Below, piece after piece: positions 7,298 to 13,737 of a DNA stretch of 23,177 nt. The stretch spans positions 979 through 24,155 of the forward strand of contig DKXQ01000226.1 of NCBI GenBank assembly GCA_002493085.1. Reading direction: 5' to 3'. Every line of letters begins with the position of its first letter. Within the stretch, counting starts at the first letter, position 1. The notes beneath the pieces are model-generated. The model was not told the origin of the DNA and did not search any database. It worked only from the letters and a program-made list of their open reading frames with translations. The DNA is from Lachnoclostridium sp. UBA7122 (GTDB lineage: Bacteria > Bacillota > Clostridia > Lachnospirales > Lachnospiraceae). The translations under genes and the position numbers were made by a program.

Positions 7298-7468
7298 ATG
7301 GCATATGTTATTAGTGATGACTGCGTTAGCTGTGGCGCTTGCGCAGGCGGATGTCCAGTGGGCGCTATTTCAGAAGGTGATGCACACTATGTAATTGACC
7401 CTGATACATGCATTAGCTGTGGCGCTTGCGCAGGTACATGCCCTTCAGGTGCAATTTCTGAAGAATAG
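7298..7468 (+). CDS. 2[4Fe-4S] ferredoxin (clostridial type)
   Basis: 56 residues, the standard length for clostridial-type ferredoxins, small acidic cytosolic electron carriers for pyruvate:ferredoxin oxidoreductase, hydrogenase and similar enzymes. Two CxxCxxCxxxCP motifs are exact: Cys9/12/15/19 and Cys38/41/44/48, each followed by Pro or Gly-Ala-Ile. A strong AAGGAGG (7282-7288) sits 9 nt upstream of the ATG. The two cluster motifs share an exact 22-bp DNA repeat (7326-7347 and 7413-7434), showing the internal duplication of the fold at nucleotide level. It is a single-gene unit with its own promoter and terminator. The partner enzyme cannot be told from the neighbours. Confidence 0.95.
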   Translation: MAYVISDDCVSCGACAGGCPVGAISEGDAHYVIDPDTCISCGACAGTCPSGAISEE

Positions 7469-7490
7469 TTAAAGTTTTAAAAGGACATAG

Positions 7491-7541
7491 AGTTGCCGGC
7501 TGGTGGACGGGATATATCCGGTCATGAGACGGCAGCTTTTT
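7491..7541 (+). terminator. Terminator after ferredoxin
   Basis: AGTTGCCG (7491-7498) pairs with CGGCAGCT (7530-7537) with one T-G wobble, followed by TTTTT (7537-7541). An inner helix (GGA/TCC and GAC/GTC around 7506-7523) makes the hairpin long and branched rather than a simple stem. Confidence 0.6.
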
Positions 7542-7573
7542 GGCTTTGTAAGAAAAATCTTTTATATGCATGT

Positions 7574-7611
7574 AAAATTTAACAAAAGTGCGTTGTCTTT
7601 TGTTAGATTTT
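7574..7611 (+). promoter_or_regulatory. 15-bp inverted repeat before DUF1858 gene (operator or terminator)
   Basis: AAAATTTAACAAAAG (7574-7588) and CTTTTGTTAGATTTT (7597-7611) pair over 15 positions with one T-G wobble around an 8-nt loop. A TATAAT at 7625-7630 lies 13 bp downstream. The 3' arm includes TTGTTA (7600-7605), a possible -35 with a long 19-bp spacer. The repeat could be a second, bidirectional terminator or a dimer-binding operator over the promoter. The GC-rich terminator just upstream makes the operator reading worth keeping. Confidence 0.5.
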
Positions 7612-7658
7612 CATAATAAAATTATATAATCTATATACAGCGCAGAAATGAGGAAATT

Positions 7659-7865
7659 ATGACAGAGAGAGTATCAGAGGATATGATTATTGCAGATATG
7701 CTTCAATTAGACCCAGGCATTGGACCTATTCTTATGGCATCGGGCATGCATTGTATAGGATGCCCTGCTTCACAGGGGGAAAGCCTTGCAGAAGCTGCTG
7801 TAGTACATGGCCTTGAAGCTGCAAAACTTGTAGAAACTGTCAATGAATATTTAGCCAATAAGTAA
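7659..7865 (+). CDS. DUF1858 small disulfide protein
   Basis: 68 residues. It matches DUF1858, the small domain also described as a hybrid-cluster-associated redox disulfide domain. It has an acidic helical start (MTERVSEDMIIADMLQLDPG), then GPILMASGMHCIGCPASQGE with Cys32 and Cys35 forming a CxxC, then helices. The role is not established; the CxxC suggests a redox or metal function in the cytosol. The start at ATG 7659 is behind GCAGAAATGAGG (7642-7653), 5 nt away, the same motif as before panB. Its internal ATG (7648) opens MRKL, whose TGA overlaps this ATG. It lies next to the ferredoxin gene but is transcriptionally separate, judging by the terminators on both sides. Confidence 0.85.
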   Translation: MTERVSEDMIIADMLQLDPGIGPILMASGMHCIGCPASQGESLAEAAVVHGLEAAKLVETVNEYLANK

Positions 7866-7887
7866 AATACACTTCAGTTTAAGAAAA

Positions 7888-7917
7888 GAATCCCGCTTTG
7901 CGGGATTCCATATTTTT
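7888..7917 (+). terminator. Terminator between converging DUF1858 and mecA genes
   Basis: GAATCCCGC / GCGGGATTC (7888-7896, 7900-7908), a 9-bp perfect stem with TTT loop. T-rich sequence follows on the plus strand and A-rich sequence precedes it, so it can serve both converging genes. Confidence 0.85.
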
Positions 7918-7935
7918 ATTAAAAAGCTGGAACAG

Positions 7936-8706
7936 CTAGATTTTTGCAAGAGTCTGGATAGCTTTGGAATTTATAAGAGGTTTGTAGTGTTCTTCAAAAT
8001 ATGAAGCGCTTGCATAAGTATTTTTATAAGGAGTGCCATATTCCCCTGTAATATTACAAATTTTATTAAATTCTTCTGGAGAATGTCCTGACTTGTGTAA
8101 TATAAGGTAATAGTATCCCTTAATATCATCTTTATAAATGGTATTTAAACCATTATATATGTTTTCAAGGCTGCCTGCAAGTGATGCGATATCTTCTAAT
8201 GTTTTAAATGAGTAGATTTTGATGACATCTGTGTTAACTTTTGTATCAGGTGTCTTAGGTCTTGGCTCCATTCTAAGTGCTTCTGATAACGATATAAAAT
8301 CGGTTTCTGGTTCTTCAGCATCGTCTTCGCTTGTTATATAACTGTCAATTAAATCAGAATCATATTGGTTTTCAATATCAAATGCATATTCACTGTCTTC
8401 ATATAACATATCATCAGCATCATCAGAAAAATTGGAAAAACGTGTATCAAGTTCATCAGGGTCATCAACTTTGGTGATAACTAATACAAGGGTATCAGGA
8501 TACATAGGTATAGCTTCTATCATTAAAGGAATATCTTCTGTCTCGAATCCAAATTCATAGGAAGCCTGTTGCATCATGTCACGAAAAAGTGCTTTTGCCT
8601 TATCAGTCCCATATGCGAGCTCACTAATCCGGAGTTCACGGTCAGACAGGTCTTGTTTGTTTAAAGTACAACGGATTTGTTTATCACTGATTTTTTCTAT
8701 ACGCAT
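7936..8706 (-). CDS. mecA: Adaptor protein MecA
   Basis: 256 residues. MecA delivers substrates (ComK in Bacillus) to the ClpC/ClpP protease and helps assemble the ClpC hexamer. It shows the family layout: an N-terminal substrate domain (MRIEKISDKQIRCTLNKQDL, with acidic/helical sequence to about residue 85), a long acidic linker rich in Asp/Glu (about 90-150), and a C-terminal ClpC-binding domain (about 160-250, YSFKTLEDIASLAGSL and KGYYYLILHKSG). The start is set at the ATG whose first base is 8706, with AAAGGAAG upstream on the minus strand. An in-frame ATG 42 bp further upstream gives an unconserved MTIIVITGQKG tail and no ribosome site. Clostridial MecA targets are largely unknown, so the substrate here is open. 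Confidence 0.92.
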   Translation of the reverse strand: MRIEKISDKQIRCTLNKQDLSDRELRISELAYGTDKAKALFRDMMQQASYEFGFETEDIPLMIEAIPMYPDTLVLVITKVDDPDELDTRFSNFSDDADDMLYEDSEYAFDIENQYDSDLIDSYITSEDDAEEPETDFISLSEALRMEPRPKTPDTKVNTDVIKIYSFKTLEDIASLAGSLENIYNGLNTIYKDDIKGYYYLILHKSGHSPEEFNKICNITGEYGTPYKNTYASASYFEEHYKPLINSKAIQTLAKI

Positions 8707-8771
8707 AGGCTCACTTCCTTTCTGTCCGGTTATGACAATTATCGTCAAAATAGTACATAATGCTTAAATAG

Positions 8772-8800
8772 ATTATAATTTAAACTATCGTATAAGTCAA
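8772..8800 (-). promoter_or_regulatory. Near-consensus promoter for mecA
   Basis: Read on the minus strand: TTGACT (8800-8795), 17-bp spacer, TATAAT (8777-8772). Transcription would begin near 8765, leaving a leader of roughly 58 nt. The leader holds an imperfect 15-nt palindrome TGACAATTATCGTCA (8733-8747, plus-strand reading). Confidence 0.8.
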
Positions 8801-8938
8801 TGTAAAAGATAATTTTCCCATAGTAATTATGGTTTGTAAATTGTGATAAGAAATACTAGGAGATTTTTCAAGTTTACTATATATTTATTTTAAATGTGAT
8901 GAAAATGTGATTTTTTATACTAAACCATATATTTTTGC

Positions 8939-8955
8939 AACAAAAACTTTTTGTT
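8939..8955. promoter_or_regulatory. Perfect palindrome AACAAAAA-C-TTTTTGTT
   Basis: Two 8-bp arms around a single C, about 40 bp before the -10 candidates at 8993-9003. Its arms resemble those of the inverted repeat at 7574-7611 (TAACAAAAG). It could be an operator; no binding protein can be named. Confidence 0.4.
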
Positions 8956-9045
8956 AATATTGTAAAATATACCATAGTTTTAAATAGTTACATATAATAT
9001 AATACTCACCAGAGAAACGGATCCTGAGAGAAAGGAGGATAGTCC

Positions 9046-9060
9046 ATGGCTTGGCTGTGA
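9046..9060 (+). other. 4-codon ORF (MAWL) behind a perfect Shine-Dalgarno
   Basis: GAGAAAGGAGG (9028-9038) matches the anti-Shine-Dalgarno end of 16S rRNA almost without gaps. Seven nt later ATG GCT TGG CTG TGA follows (9046-9060). The spacing is ideal for initiation, yet only four residues are encoded, and the next gene begins 126 bp further on. It may be a leader peptide or a ribosome-binding device rather than a product. It is visible in sequence only; translation is inferred. Confidence 0.5.
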
Positions 9061-9186
9061 ATAACCATATTTTACTTATACCATATATAACAGGGATTCG
9101 CAACTCTTTGAATATAAAGTATTTATGAAATTACAGCAGCGTATCACAGTAAAACATAGCTGTCATTTTATGGGAGGCAGGTAAAA

Positions 9187-9420
9187 TTGGATGGTAAAGC
9201 AGAAGAATTAAAGGACACCATGTATTCATGGCTTGTATCTGAAATCAGGCAGGCAGAAAATACTGGCATCAAAGTCAGGATTGAAGGTGTACACTATTCG
9301 CTTAATGATGTTGACAAGCTTAAACAAGTAATGGAAAATAATTACTATATGAAAAGCTATACAGGTGATGAATGTGGAAAAATAGTCCAAATAGATTTTG
9401 AACGTATAATAAGTGTATAA
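9187..9420 (+). CDS. Unrecognised 77-residue cytosolic protein
   Basis: I do not recognise this protein. It starts at TTG 9187 with GGGAGG (9172-9177) 9 nt upstream; the nearby ATG 9191 is out of frame and the next in-frame Met is residue 12. It is charged and soluble with no signal peptide, membrane segment, Cys motif or known domain. The likely folding is helix (EELKDTMYSWLVSEIRQAEN), strand (IKVRIEGVHYSLN), helix (DVDKLKQVMENNYYM) and strand (KIVQIDFERI). The alternating pattern and ribosome site suggest a real gene. It follows a long, possibly structured leader and is followed by about 100 nt of sequence and a strong terminator, so it seems to be a short stand-alone unit. A regulatory role would be guesswork. 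Confidence 0.65.
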   Translation: MDGKAEELKDTMYSWLVSEIRQAENTGIKVRIEGVHYSLNDVDKLKQVMENNYYMKSYTGDECGKIVQIDFERIISV

Positions 9421-9524
9421 GAACCTCTGATACACTTAAATCATGAAAGGCCAGGCAGTCTTTATATTGCAGGGTTGTAAGCTGTAAGCCAGAGCAGGTA
9501 GATTTTGCCCGGGATTTTCCTGCT
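9421..9524 (+). other. 3' region with hairpin; possible small RNA
   Basis: There is no supported ORF; the only ATG (9443) gives 14 codons without a ribosome site. AGCAGG (9493-9498) and CCTGCT (9519-9524) form a 6-bp stem around a 20-nt loop directly before the terminator stem. This GC-richer 100-nt stretch between a stop codon and a perfect terminator is either the 3' UTR of the 77-aa gene or a small RNA. No family recognised. Confidence 0.3.
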
Positions 9525-9553
9525 AGTGCAACGCTGATGCGTTGCACTTTTTT
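9525..9553 (+). terminator. Perfect Rho-independent terminator
   Basis: AGTGCAACGC (9525-9534), loop TGAT, GCGTTGCACT (9539-9548), then a T run to 9553. A 10-bp perfect stem, the strongest terminator in the window, separating the small unit from the GH18 gene. Confidence 0.95.
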
Positions 9554-9632
9554 ACTTGTTTATATACATATAAAGTGTTATACTTATTATTAATTATAAT
9601 ATAACTATATGAGAAGAAGAGGAAGTTGACAT

Positions 9633-11327
9633 ATGAAAAAGAGAAAAATTATAATTCCAGCTATATTATTAGTATTGGCTATCATAGTTATTTCGATTAT
9701 CGTAGTCCTTGGGAGAAATATGCCTGGTAAGGAACATATGAAACTTACAGACTACTTCCAGGTGCCAGATGGCAGGATACAGCTTATTATGCAGGATGAA
9801 ATAAGCGAAATACAGGGACTGTATGAAGACGGCCAGATTTATGTTGATATGGACATTATAACCAGTGTACTTAATCCAAGATTTTACTGGGATTCTGTAG
9901 AGAATAAACTATTGTATACTACCTCTTCTGAGGTTATAAGCACAGAGATTAACAGTAATACATATTATATTAATAAGAGAAAAGAGACGAAAGATTATAA
10001 AATTGCCAGAGTACAGGATAACCATGTCTATGTTGCTATAGATTATATAAAACAGTACACAGCAGTTGACTATAAAAAGTTTGATAATCCTGACAGGGTA
10101 GTAATAAACTATATATATGGCAAAAAAGAGAAATATAACACTGTAAAAAAAGACACAGAACTGCGTTATGAACCAGATAAAAAAAGTGATATTCTCGTTG
10201 ATATGGATTCTGGTGTAAAAATCCGTATATTAAGTGAAGAAGATGATAAGGGCTTTTGCCAGGCAATGACAGAAGATGGCATTATTGGATATGTTGATGC
10301 AGATAAACTGGGAAGCATGACAGAGGAAATGAAGACATCTGATTTCCAGAAAGAAGAGTATACACATATACTTTTAGATGAAAAAGTAAATCTTGTGTGG
10401 CACCAGGTTACAAATGCAGATGCCAATAACACTGTAGCTGATATGCTGTCTGTTACTAAAGGGGTGAATGTAATATCGCCAACATGGTTTAAAACTATAG
10501 ATAATGCAGGCAATATATCTTCCATTGCGGATTATTCATATGTAGAACGTGCACATGCACAGGGAATACAGGTGTGGGGACTGTGTGATGATTTTGACCC
10601 TGGAATGAAGATAGGCAAGGTTTTAAAAGTGACAACAAGAAGACAAAGACTTGCAAAAAATCTTATGGCAGAAGCCATAAAATATAGTCTTGATGGAATA
10701 AATATAGATTTTGAAAATGTAAGACATGAAAATGGGGAAGACTTTATCCAGTTTATAAGGGAGCTGGGAATTATGTGCCGCAATAATGGCATAATACTAT
10801 CTATTGATAATTATCCGCCAGCAGAATATTCACAGTATTATAACAGGACAGAACAGGCAAATGTTGCAGATTATGTTATTACAATGGCTTATGATGAATA
10901 CTATTCAGGTTCTGAGGAGGCAGGTCCTGTTTCTTCACTTGGATATGTGAAAGATGCAGTAAAAAATACTATAGAGCAGGTTCCAGCAGAACAGACGATA
11001 ATTGCACTTCCGTTTTATTCAAGGCTTTGGACAGAAACTACAAATAACGGTGAAGTAAAGCTCACATCAGAAGCCTGCTCCATGAGATATGCTTCTGAAA
11101 TTGCATCTGGCTCAGGTGCAGGAATGGTCTGGGATGAAGAAGCAGGACTAAATTATATTGAGTACAGGGAAAATAACTCCTTGCGTAAAATGTGGATAGA
11201 GAACAGGAAATCCTTAGATTTAAAGATGAAAGCTGTGGCTGATGGAGGAGCAGCAGGCATGGCGTTCTGGAAACTCGGGATGGAAGTTGCATCAGTATGG
11301 GATACTGTTGCAAAATATTGCGGATGA
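9633..11327 (+). CDS. Membrane-anchored GH18 glycosidase with SH3-like domain
   Basis: 564 residues. Residues 6-27 are a single hydrophobic helix after KKRK, an N-terminal membrane anchor or uncleaved signal with the enzyme outside. Residues about 40-160 resemble the copper-amine-oxidase-N-like stalk domain found in clostridial wall proteins. About 165-225 is an SH3-type domain (TELRYEPDKKSDILVDM, GYVDADKL). About 245-564 is a GH18 barrel with the DxxDxDxE signature complete as DGINIDFE (354-361), Glu361 being the acid/base residue, then MAYDEYY and a final AGMAFWKLG strand. Bacterial GH18 proteins with this layout (YdhD/YaaH/SleL type) cleave N-acetylglucosamine linkages in peptidoglycan or spore cortex. 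The amidase gene downstream fits a wall-remodelling role. Spore or vegetative use cannot be told. Confidence 0.85.
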   Translation: MKKRKIIIPAILLVLAIIVISIIVVLGRNMPGKEHMKLTDYFQVPDGRIQLIMQDEISEIQGLYEDGQIYVDMDIITSVLNPRFYWDSVENKLLYTTSSEVISTEINSNTYYINKRKETKDYKIARVQDNHVYVAIDYIKQYTAVDYKKFDNPDRVVINYIYGKKEKYNTVKKDTELRYEPDKKSDILVDMDSGVKIRILSEEDDKGFCQAMTEDGIIGYVDADKLGSMTEEMKTSDFQKEEYTHILLDEKVNLVWHQVTNADANNTVADMLSVTKGVNVISPTWFKTIDNAGNISSIADYSYVERAHAQGIQVWGLCDDFDPGMKIGKVLKVTTRRQRLAKNLMAEAIKYSLDGINIDFENVRHENGEDFIQFIRELGIMCRNNGIILSIDNYPPAEYSQYYNRTEQANVADYVITMAYDEYYSGSEEAGPVSSLGYVKDAVKNTIEQVPAEQTIIALPFYSRLWTETTNNGEVKLTSEACSMRYASEIASGSGAGMVWDEEAGLNYIEYRENNSLRKMWIENRKSLDLKMKAVADGGAAGMAFWKLGMEVASVWDTVAKYCG

Positions 11328-11366
11328 CACAGCCATATATATTTCTCTGAATAACTGTGAATAGTA

Positions 11367-11427
11367 CTGTCCTTTCAACATATAAATATAATAATTGCAT
11401 TTATTATATTTTATGTTGAAAGGACGG
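11367..11427 (+). promoter_or_regulatory. Long inverted repeat burying the amidase ribosome site
   Basis: Arms 11369-11394 and 11401-11425 pair over 25 bp with one bulged T (11383) and a 6-nt loop TTGCAT; a T-G wobble and a C-G pair extend it to 11367-11427. The 3' arm contains AAAGGA (11419-11424), the only ribosome site for the amidase at ATG 11434, so it is wholly base-paired in a transcript carrying both arms. No T run follows, so it is not a terminator. A TATAAT (11387-11392) lies inside the 5' arm; a transcript starting just after it would lack that arm and expose the site. Confidence 0.9.
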
Positions 11428-11433
11428 GATAAC

Positions 11434-12153
11434 ATGATTTCAGAAAAGTATGGGAAATCATTAGTAATGATTATAACGGTATGTGTTCTTTTTATTGCGG
11501 GCATAATAACATATATAACCGCAAAAGATATGTTTAAAGAAGTATCAGTCAAAAACAGTAAAAAATATAAAGTATTGATTGATAGTGGACATGGTGGGAT
11601 TGACCCTGGCAAAGTTGGTGTTAATGGTGCATATGAAAAGGACATAAATCTTTCTATATCATTATTTTTAATGGATATACTTAAGGACAAAGGCTGTGAA
11701 GTTATAATGACCAGAGATACAGATACAGGGCTTTATAGTGAAAGCGACAGTAATAAAAAGGCTGCTGATTTGAAAAAAAGAGTGGAGCTTATGAATAGTG
11801 AAAATCCTGATGCAATAGTGAGCATACACCAGAACAGTTTTACACAGGAAAGTTCTAAAGGGGCACAGGTATTTTACCAGTCTTCTTCTGCTGAGGGAAA
11901 AAAGTTTGCAGACATTATGCAGCAGCAGCTGGCTTTAAAACTTGATGAAACAAATAAAAGAGTGGCAAAGCCGGATTCAGATTATTACATATTAAAAAAT
12001 TCCACAGGTGTTGCAATAATTGTAGAGTGTGGTTTTTTGTCAAATTCCGAAGAAGCACAACTGCTTGTTACAAAAGAATACCAGGAAAAAGTTGCAGGAG
12101 TTGTTGCAGAAGGAATTATTAGTTACCTTGAAACTACAGGGACACAGAATTGA
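11434..12153 (+). CDS. cwlD: N-acetylmuramoyl-L-alanine amidase, Amidase_3 (CwlD-like)
   Basis: 239 residues. Zinc amidase of the Amidase_3 family, cutting the bond between MurNAc and L-Ala of peptidoglycan. An N-terminal membrane helix (residues about 10-30) places the enzyme outside. The Zn ligands are His53 (DSGHGGIDPG), Glu68 (YEKDIN) and His132 (SIHQNSF), and the catalytic Glu is 198 (VECGFLSN). CwlD of spore formers has this size and plan and starts muramic-delta-lactam formation in spore cortex; a vegetative amidase of the same family is possible. ATG 11434 has AAAGGA 9 nt upstream inside a long hairpin, suggesting translation control. It follows the GH18 gene by 106 bp and its TGA is 8 bp before sua5. 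Confidence 0.85.
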   Translation: MISEKYGKSLVMIITVCVLFIAGIITYITAKDMFKEVSVKNSKKYKVLIDSGHGGIDPGKVGVNGAYEKDINLSISLFLMDILKDKGCEVIMTRDTDTGLYSESDSNKKAADLKKRVELMNSENPDAIVSIHQNSFTQESSKGAQVFYQSSSAEGKKFADIMQQQLALKLDETNKRVAKPDSDYYILKNSTGVAIIVECGFLSNSEEAQLLVTKEYQEKVAGVVAEGIISYLETTGTQN

Positions 12154-12161
12154 GGTTAAAT

Positions 12162-13208
12162 ATGCTGACAAGTGTACTAAAAATAAATCCAGATAATTTT
12201 ACCGGAGAAGAACTGGAAGAGGCTTGTAATATTCTTAGAAACGGAGGTCTTGTGGCATTTCCTACAGAAACAGTTTACGGGCTTGGTGGTGATGCATTAA
12301 ATCCTGCTGCATCATCAAAAATATATGAAGCTAAGGGAAGACCATCTGACAATCCGCTGATAGTACATATAGCTGATATGGCAGGGTTGTATGATGTGGC
12401 ACATGGTATTACAGATAATGGGCAGAAACTTGCTAAAGCGTTCTGGCCAGGACCTCTTACAATGATTTTTAAGAAAAAAGATATAGTACCATTATCAACA
12501 ACAGGTGGTCTTTCTACAGTTGCTGTGAGGATGCCTGGACATGCTGTTGCAAGGGAGCTTATACGGCGTTCAGGGATTTATATTGCAGCACCAAGCGCTA
12601 ATATATCAGGAAGGCCAAGCCCTACAAAAGCAGAACATGTCATAGAGGATTTAAGTGGCAGGATTGATATGGTAATAGATGGAGGAAGTGTAGGAATAGG
12701 TATTGAATCAACTATAGTTGATGTAAGTAGTGAAGAGACAGTTATTTTAAGGCCAGGCTATATAACTAAAGACATGATTAAGCAGGTTACAGGGAGTGTC
12801 AGCACAGACCCTGCTGTAGATGGAAAAGTTCTTACTGCACCTAAGGCTCCAGGCATGAAATACCGCCACTATGCACCAAAAGGACAGTTATTTATTATAG
12901 AGGGGACTGCGGGCATGGTGGTCTGTAAGATTAACAGTCTTGTATATGAAAAAGAGAAAGAGGGATATAAAACTGCTGTAATAGCAACAGATGAAACAAA
13001 AGACAAATACCAGTGTGGCATTGTAAAAAGTTTAGGTCCGGCAAGGTGTGAAAACTCTATTGCTGCCAGCCTTTATAATATATTAAGGGAGATGGATTAT
13101 CTGGATGTGCAGTATATATATTCAGAAAGTTTTGGTGATGACATACTCGGAGGAGCAGTAATGAACAGGTTGCTTAAGGCTGCCTCATATAATATAATAA
13201 GGGTATGA
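12162..13208 (+). CDS. ywlC: L-threonylcarbamoyladenylate synthase (Sua5/YwlC type)
   Basis: 348 residues, the two-domain Sua5 length rather than the short TsaC. It makes threonylcarbamoyl-AMP from threonine, bicarbonate and ATP, for t6A37 in ANN-decoding tRNAs. The N-terminal YrdC domain (about 14-200) shows VAFPTETVYGLG (31-42), KGRPSDNPL (58-66), the WPGPLT segment and PSANISGRPSPT (144-155). The C-terminal Sua5 domain (about 240-348) begins after the linker APGMKYRHYAPKG. ATG 12162 has GAGG 6 nt upstream; a TTG at 12150 overlaps the amidase stop and is less likely. The order ywlC, ywlE, rpiB matches Bacillus subtilis. Confidence 0.95.
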   Translation: MLTSVLKINPDNFTGEELEEACNILRNGGLVAFPTETVYGLGGDALNPAASSKIYEAKGRPSDNPLIVHIADMAGLYDVAHGITDNGQKLAKAFWPGPLTMIFKKKDIVPLSTTGGLSTVAVRMPGHAVARELIRRSGIYIAAPSANISGRPSPTKAEHVIEDLSGRIDMVIDGGSVGIGIESTIVDVSSEETVILRPGYITKDMIKQVTGSVSTDPAVDGKVLTAPKAPGMKYRHYAPKGQLFIIEGTAGMVVCKINSLVYEKEKEGYKTAVIATDETKDKYQCGIVKSLGPARCENSIAASLYNILREMDYLDVQYIYSESFGDDILGGAVMNRLLKAASYNIIRV

Positions 13209-13242
13209 CATATAATAGTGTCAGAGAAGAAAGGAGGAGGAC

Positions 13243-13737
13243 ATGAAAAGGTATGATAAAGTAATATTTGTATGTACAACTAATACTTTTTGCAGTCCAA
13301 TAGCGGAGGCTTTTTACAGGCATATAGCTCCAGCGTGGATTCCAAAGGCAATTTCGCGTGGAATAGTTGTTCTTTTTTCCGAACCCATAAGTCCAAAGGT
13401 AAATGTAATACTTAGCAGCCATGATATAGAGGTCAGCAATCATAAACATTCAATACAGTTGTCAAAGGAGGATATAACAAAAGACACACTGGTGCTTGTT
13501 ATGGCATTTAGCGAAAAAGTAAAACTGATGGAAGATTTTGCTATAGATAGCAATGTTTATACAATAGGGGAATTTATAGGGGAAGACACTGATATGGTAA
13601 ATCCGTATGGGGCAGATGATGAACAGTATGAAAATTTTTTTGCTGAGATACAAAAAAGAGTTGAGCGCATTATTCTCAGAATAGAAGCAATATATCACGA
13701 GGAGGAAAATAATAATGATAGTAGCATTAGGCAGTGA
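13243..13737 (+). CDS. ywlE: YwlE-like low-molecular-weight phosphatase fold, key residues missing
   Basis: 164 residues. LMW phosphatase fold; YwlE in Bacillus removes phosphate from protein arginine and sits in this same gene order. The P-loop should read C-x-G-N-x-C-R-S. Here it is CTTNTFCS (11-18): the nucleophile Cys11 and Ser18 remain, but the catalytic Arg is Cys17 (TGC, one transition from CGC). The general-acid Asp of the conserved DP motif is Asn120 (NPYG, AAT, one transition from GAT). Both changes together predict little or no phosphatase activity, although the frame is intact over full length and a strong GGAGGAGG precedes ATG 13243. It may be a binding-only protein or an early pseudogene. 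The end overlaps rpiB by 23 bp. Confidence 0.85.
   Translation: MKRYDKVIFVCTTNTFCSPIAEAFYRHIAPAWIPKAISRGIVVLFSEPISPKVNVILSSHDIEVSNHKHSIQLSKEDITKDTLVLVMAFSEKVKLMEDFAIDSNVYTIGEFIGEDTDMVNPYGADDEQYENFFAEIQKRVERIILRIEAIYHEEENNNDSSIRQ

Larger units (their letters stand above)
8801..9186. other. Gene-free stretch and long leader before the 77-aa gene
   Basis: Very AT-rich to 9003, then less so. It holds a 17-bp palindrome (8939-8955), two overlapping TATAAT boxes (8993-8998, 8998-9003) with no good -35, and four ACCATA direct repeats (8924, 8971, 9064, 9080). From about 9008 it looks like an RNA leader: GAGAAACGGATCCTGAGAGA, then AAAGGAGG (9031-9038) and a 4-codon ORF. CTGTGA (9055-9060) and TCACAG (9144-9149) are complementary, as are ACAGC (9133-9137) and GCTGT (9159-9163), so a folded leader is possible. 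I do not recognise a known riboswitch class. Confidence 0.45.

Noticed and set aside
7574..7611. Rex or PerR operator
   Set aside because: Half-site order and spacing do not match TTGTTAA-N4-TTAACAA or the PerR box.
8733..8747. Imperfect palindrome in the mecA leader as an operator
   Set aside because: One mismatch in only 15 bases of AT-rich DNA; not enough to call.
9125..9184. 19-codon ORF just before the 77-aa gene
   Set aside because: No ribosome site precedes it and no coding character is visible.
9008..9186. Known riboswitch upstream of the 77-aa gene
   Set aside because: I compared by eye with c-di-GMP, c-di-AMP, guanidine, SAM, preQ1 and THF types and saw no matching conserved core.
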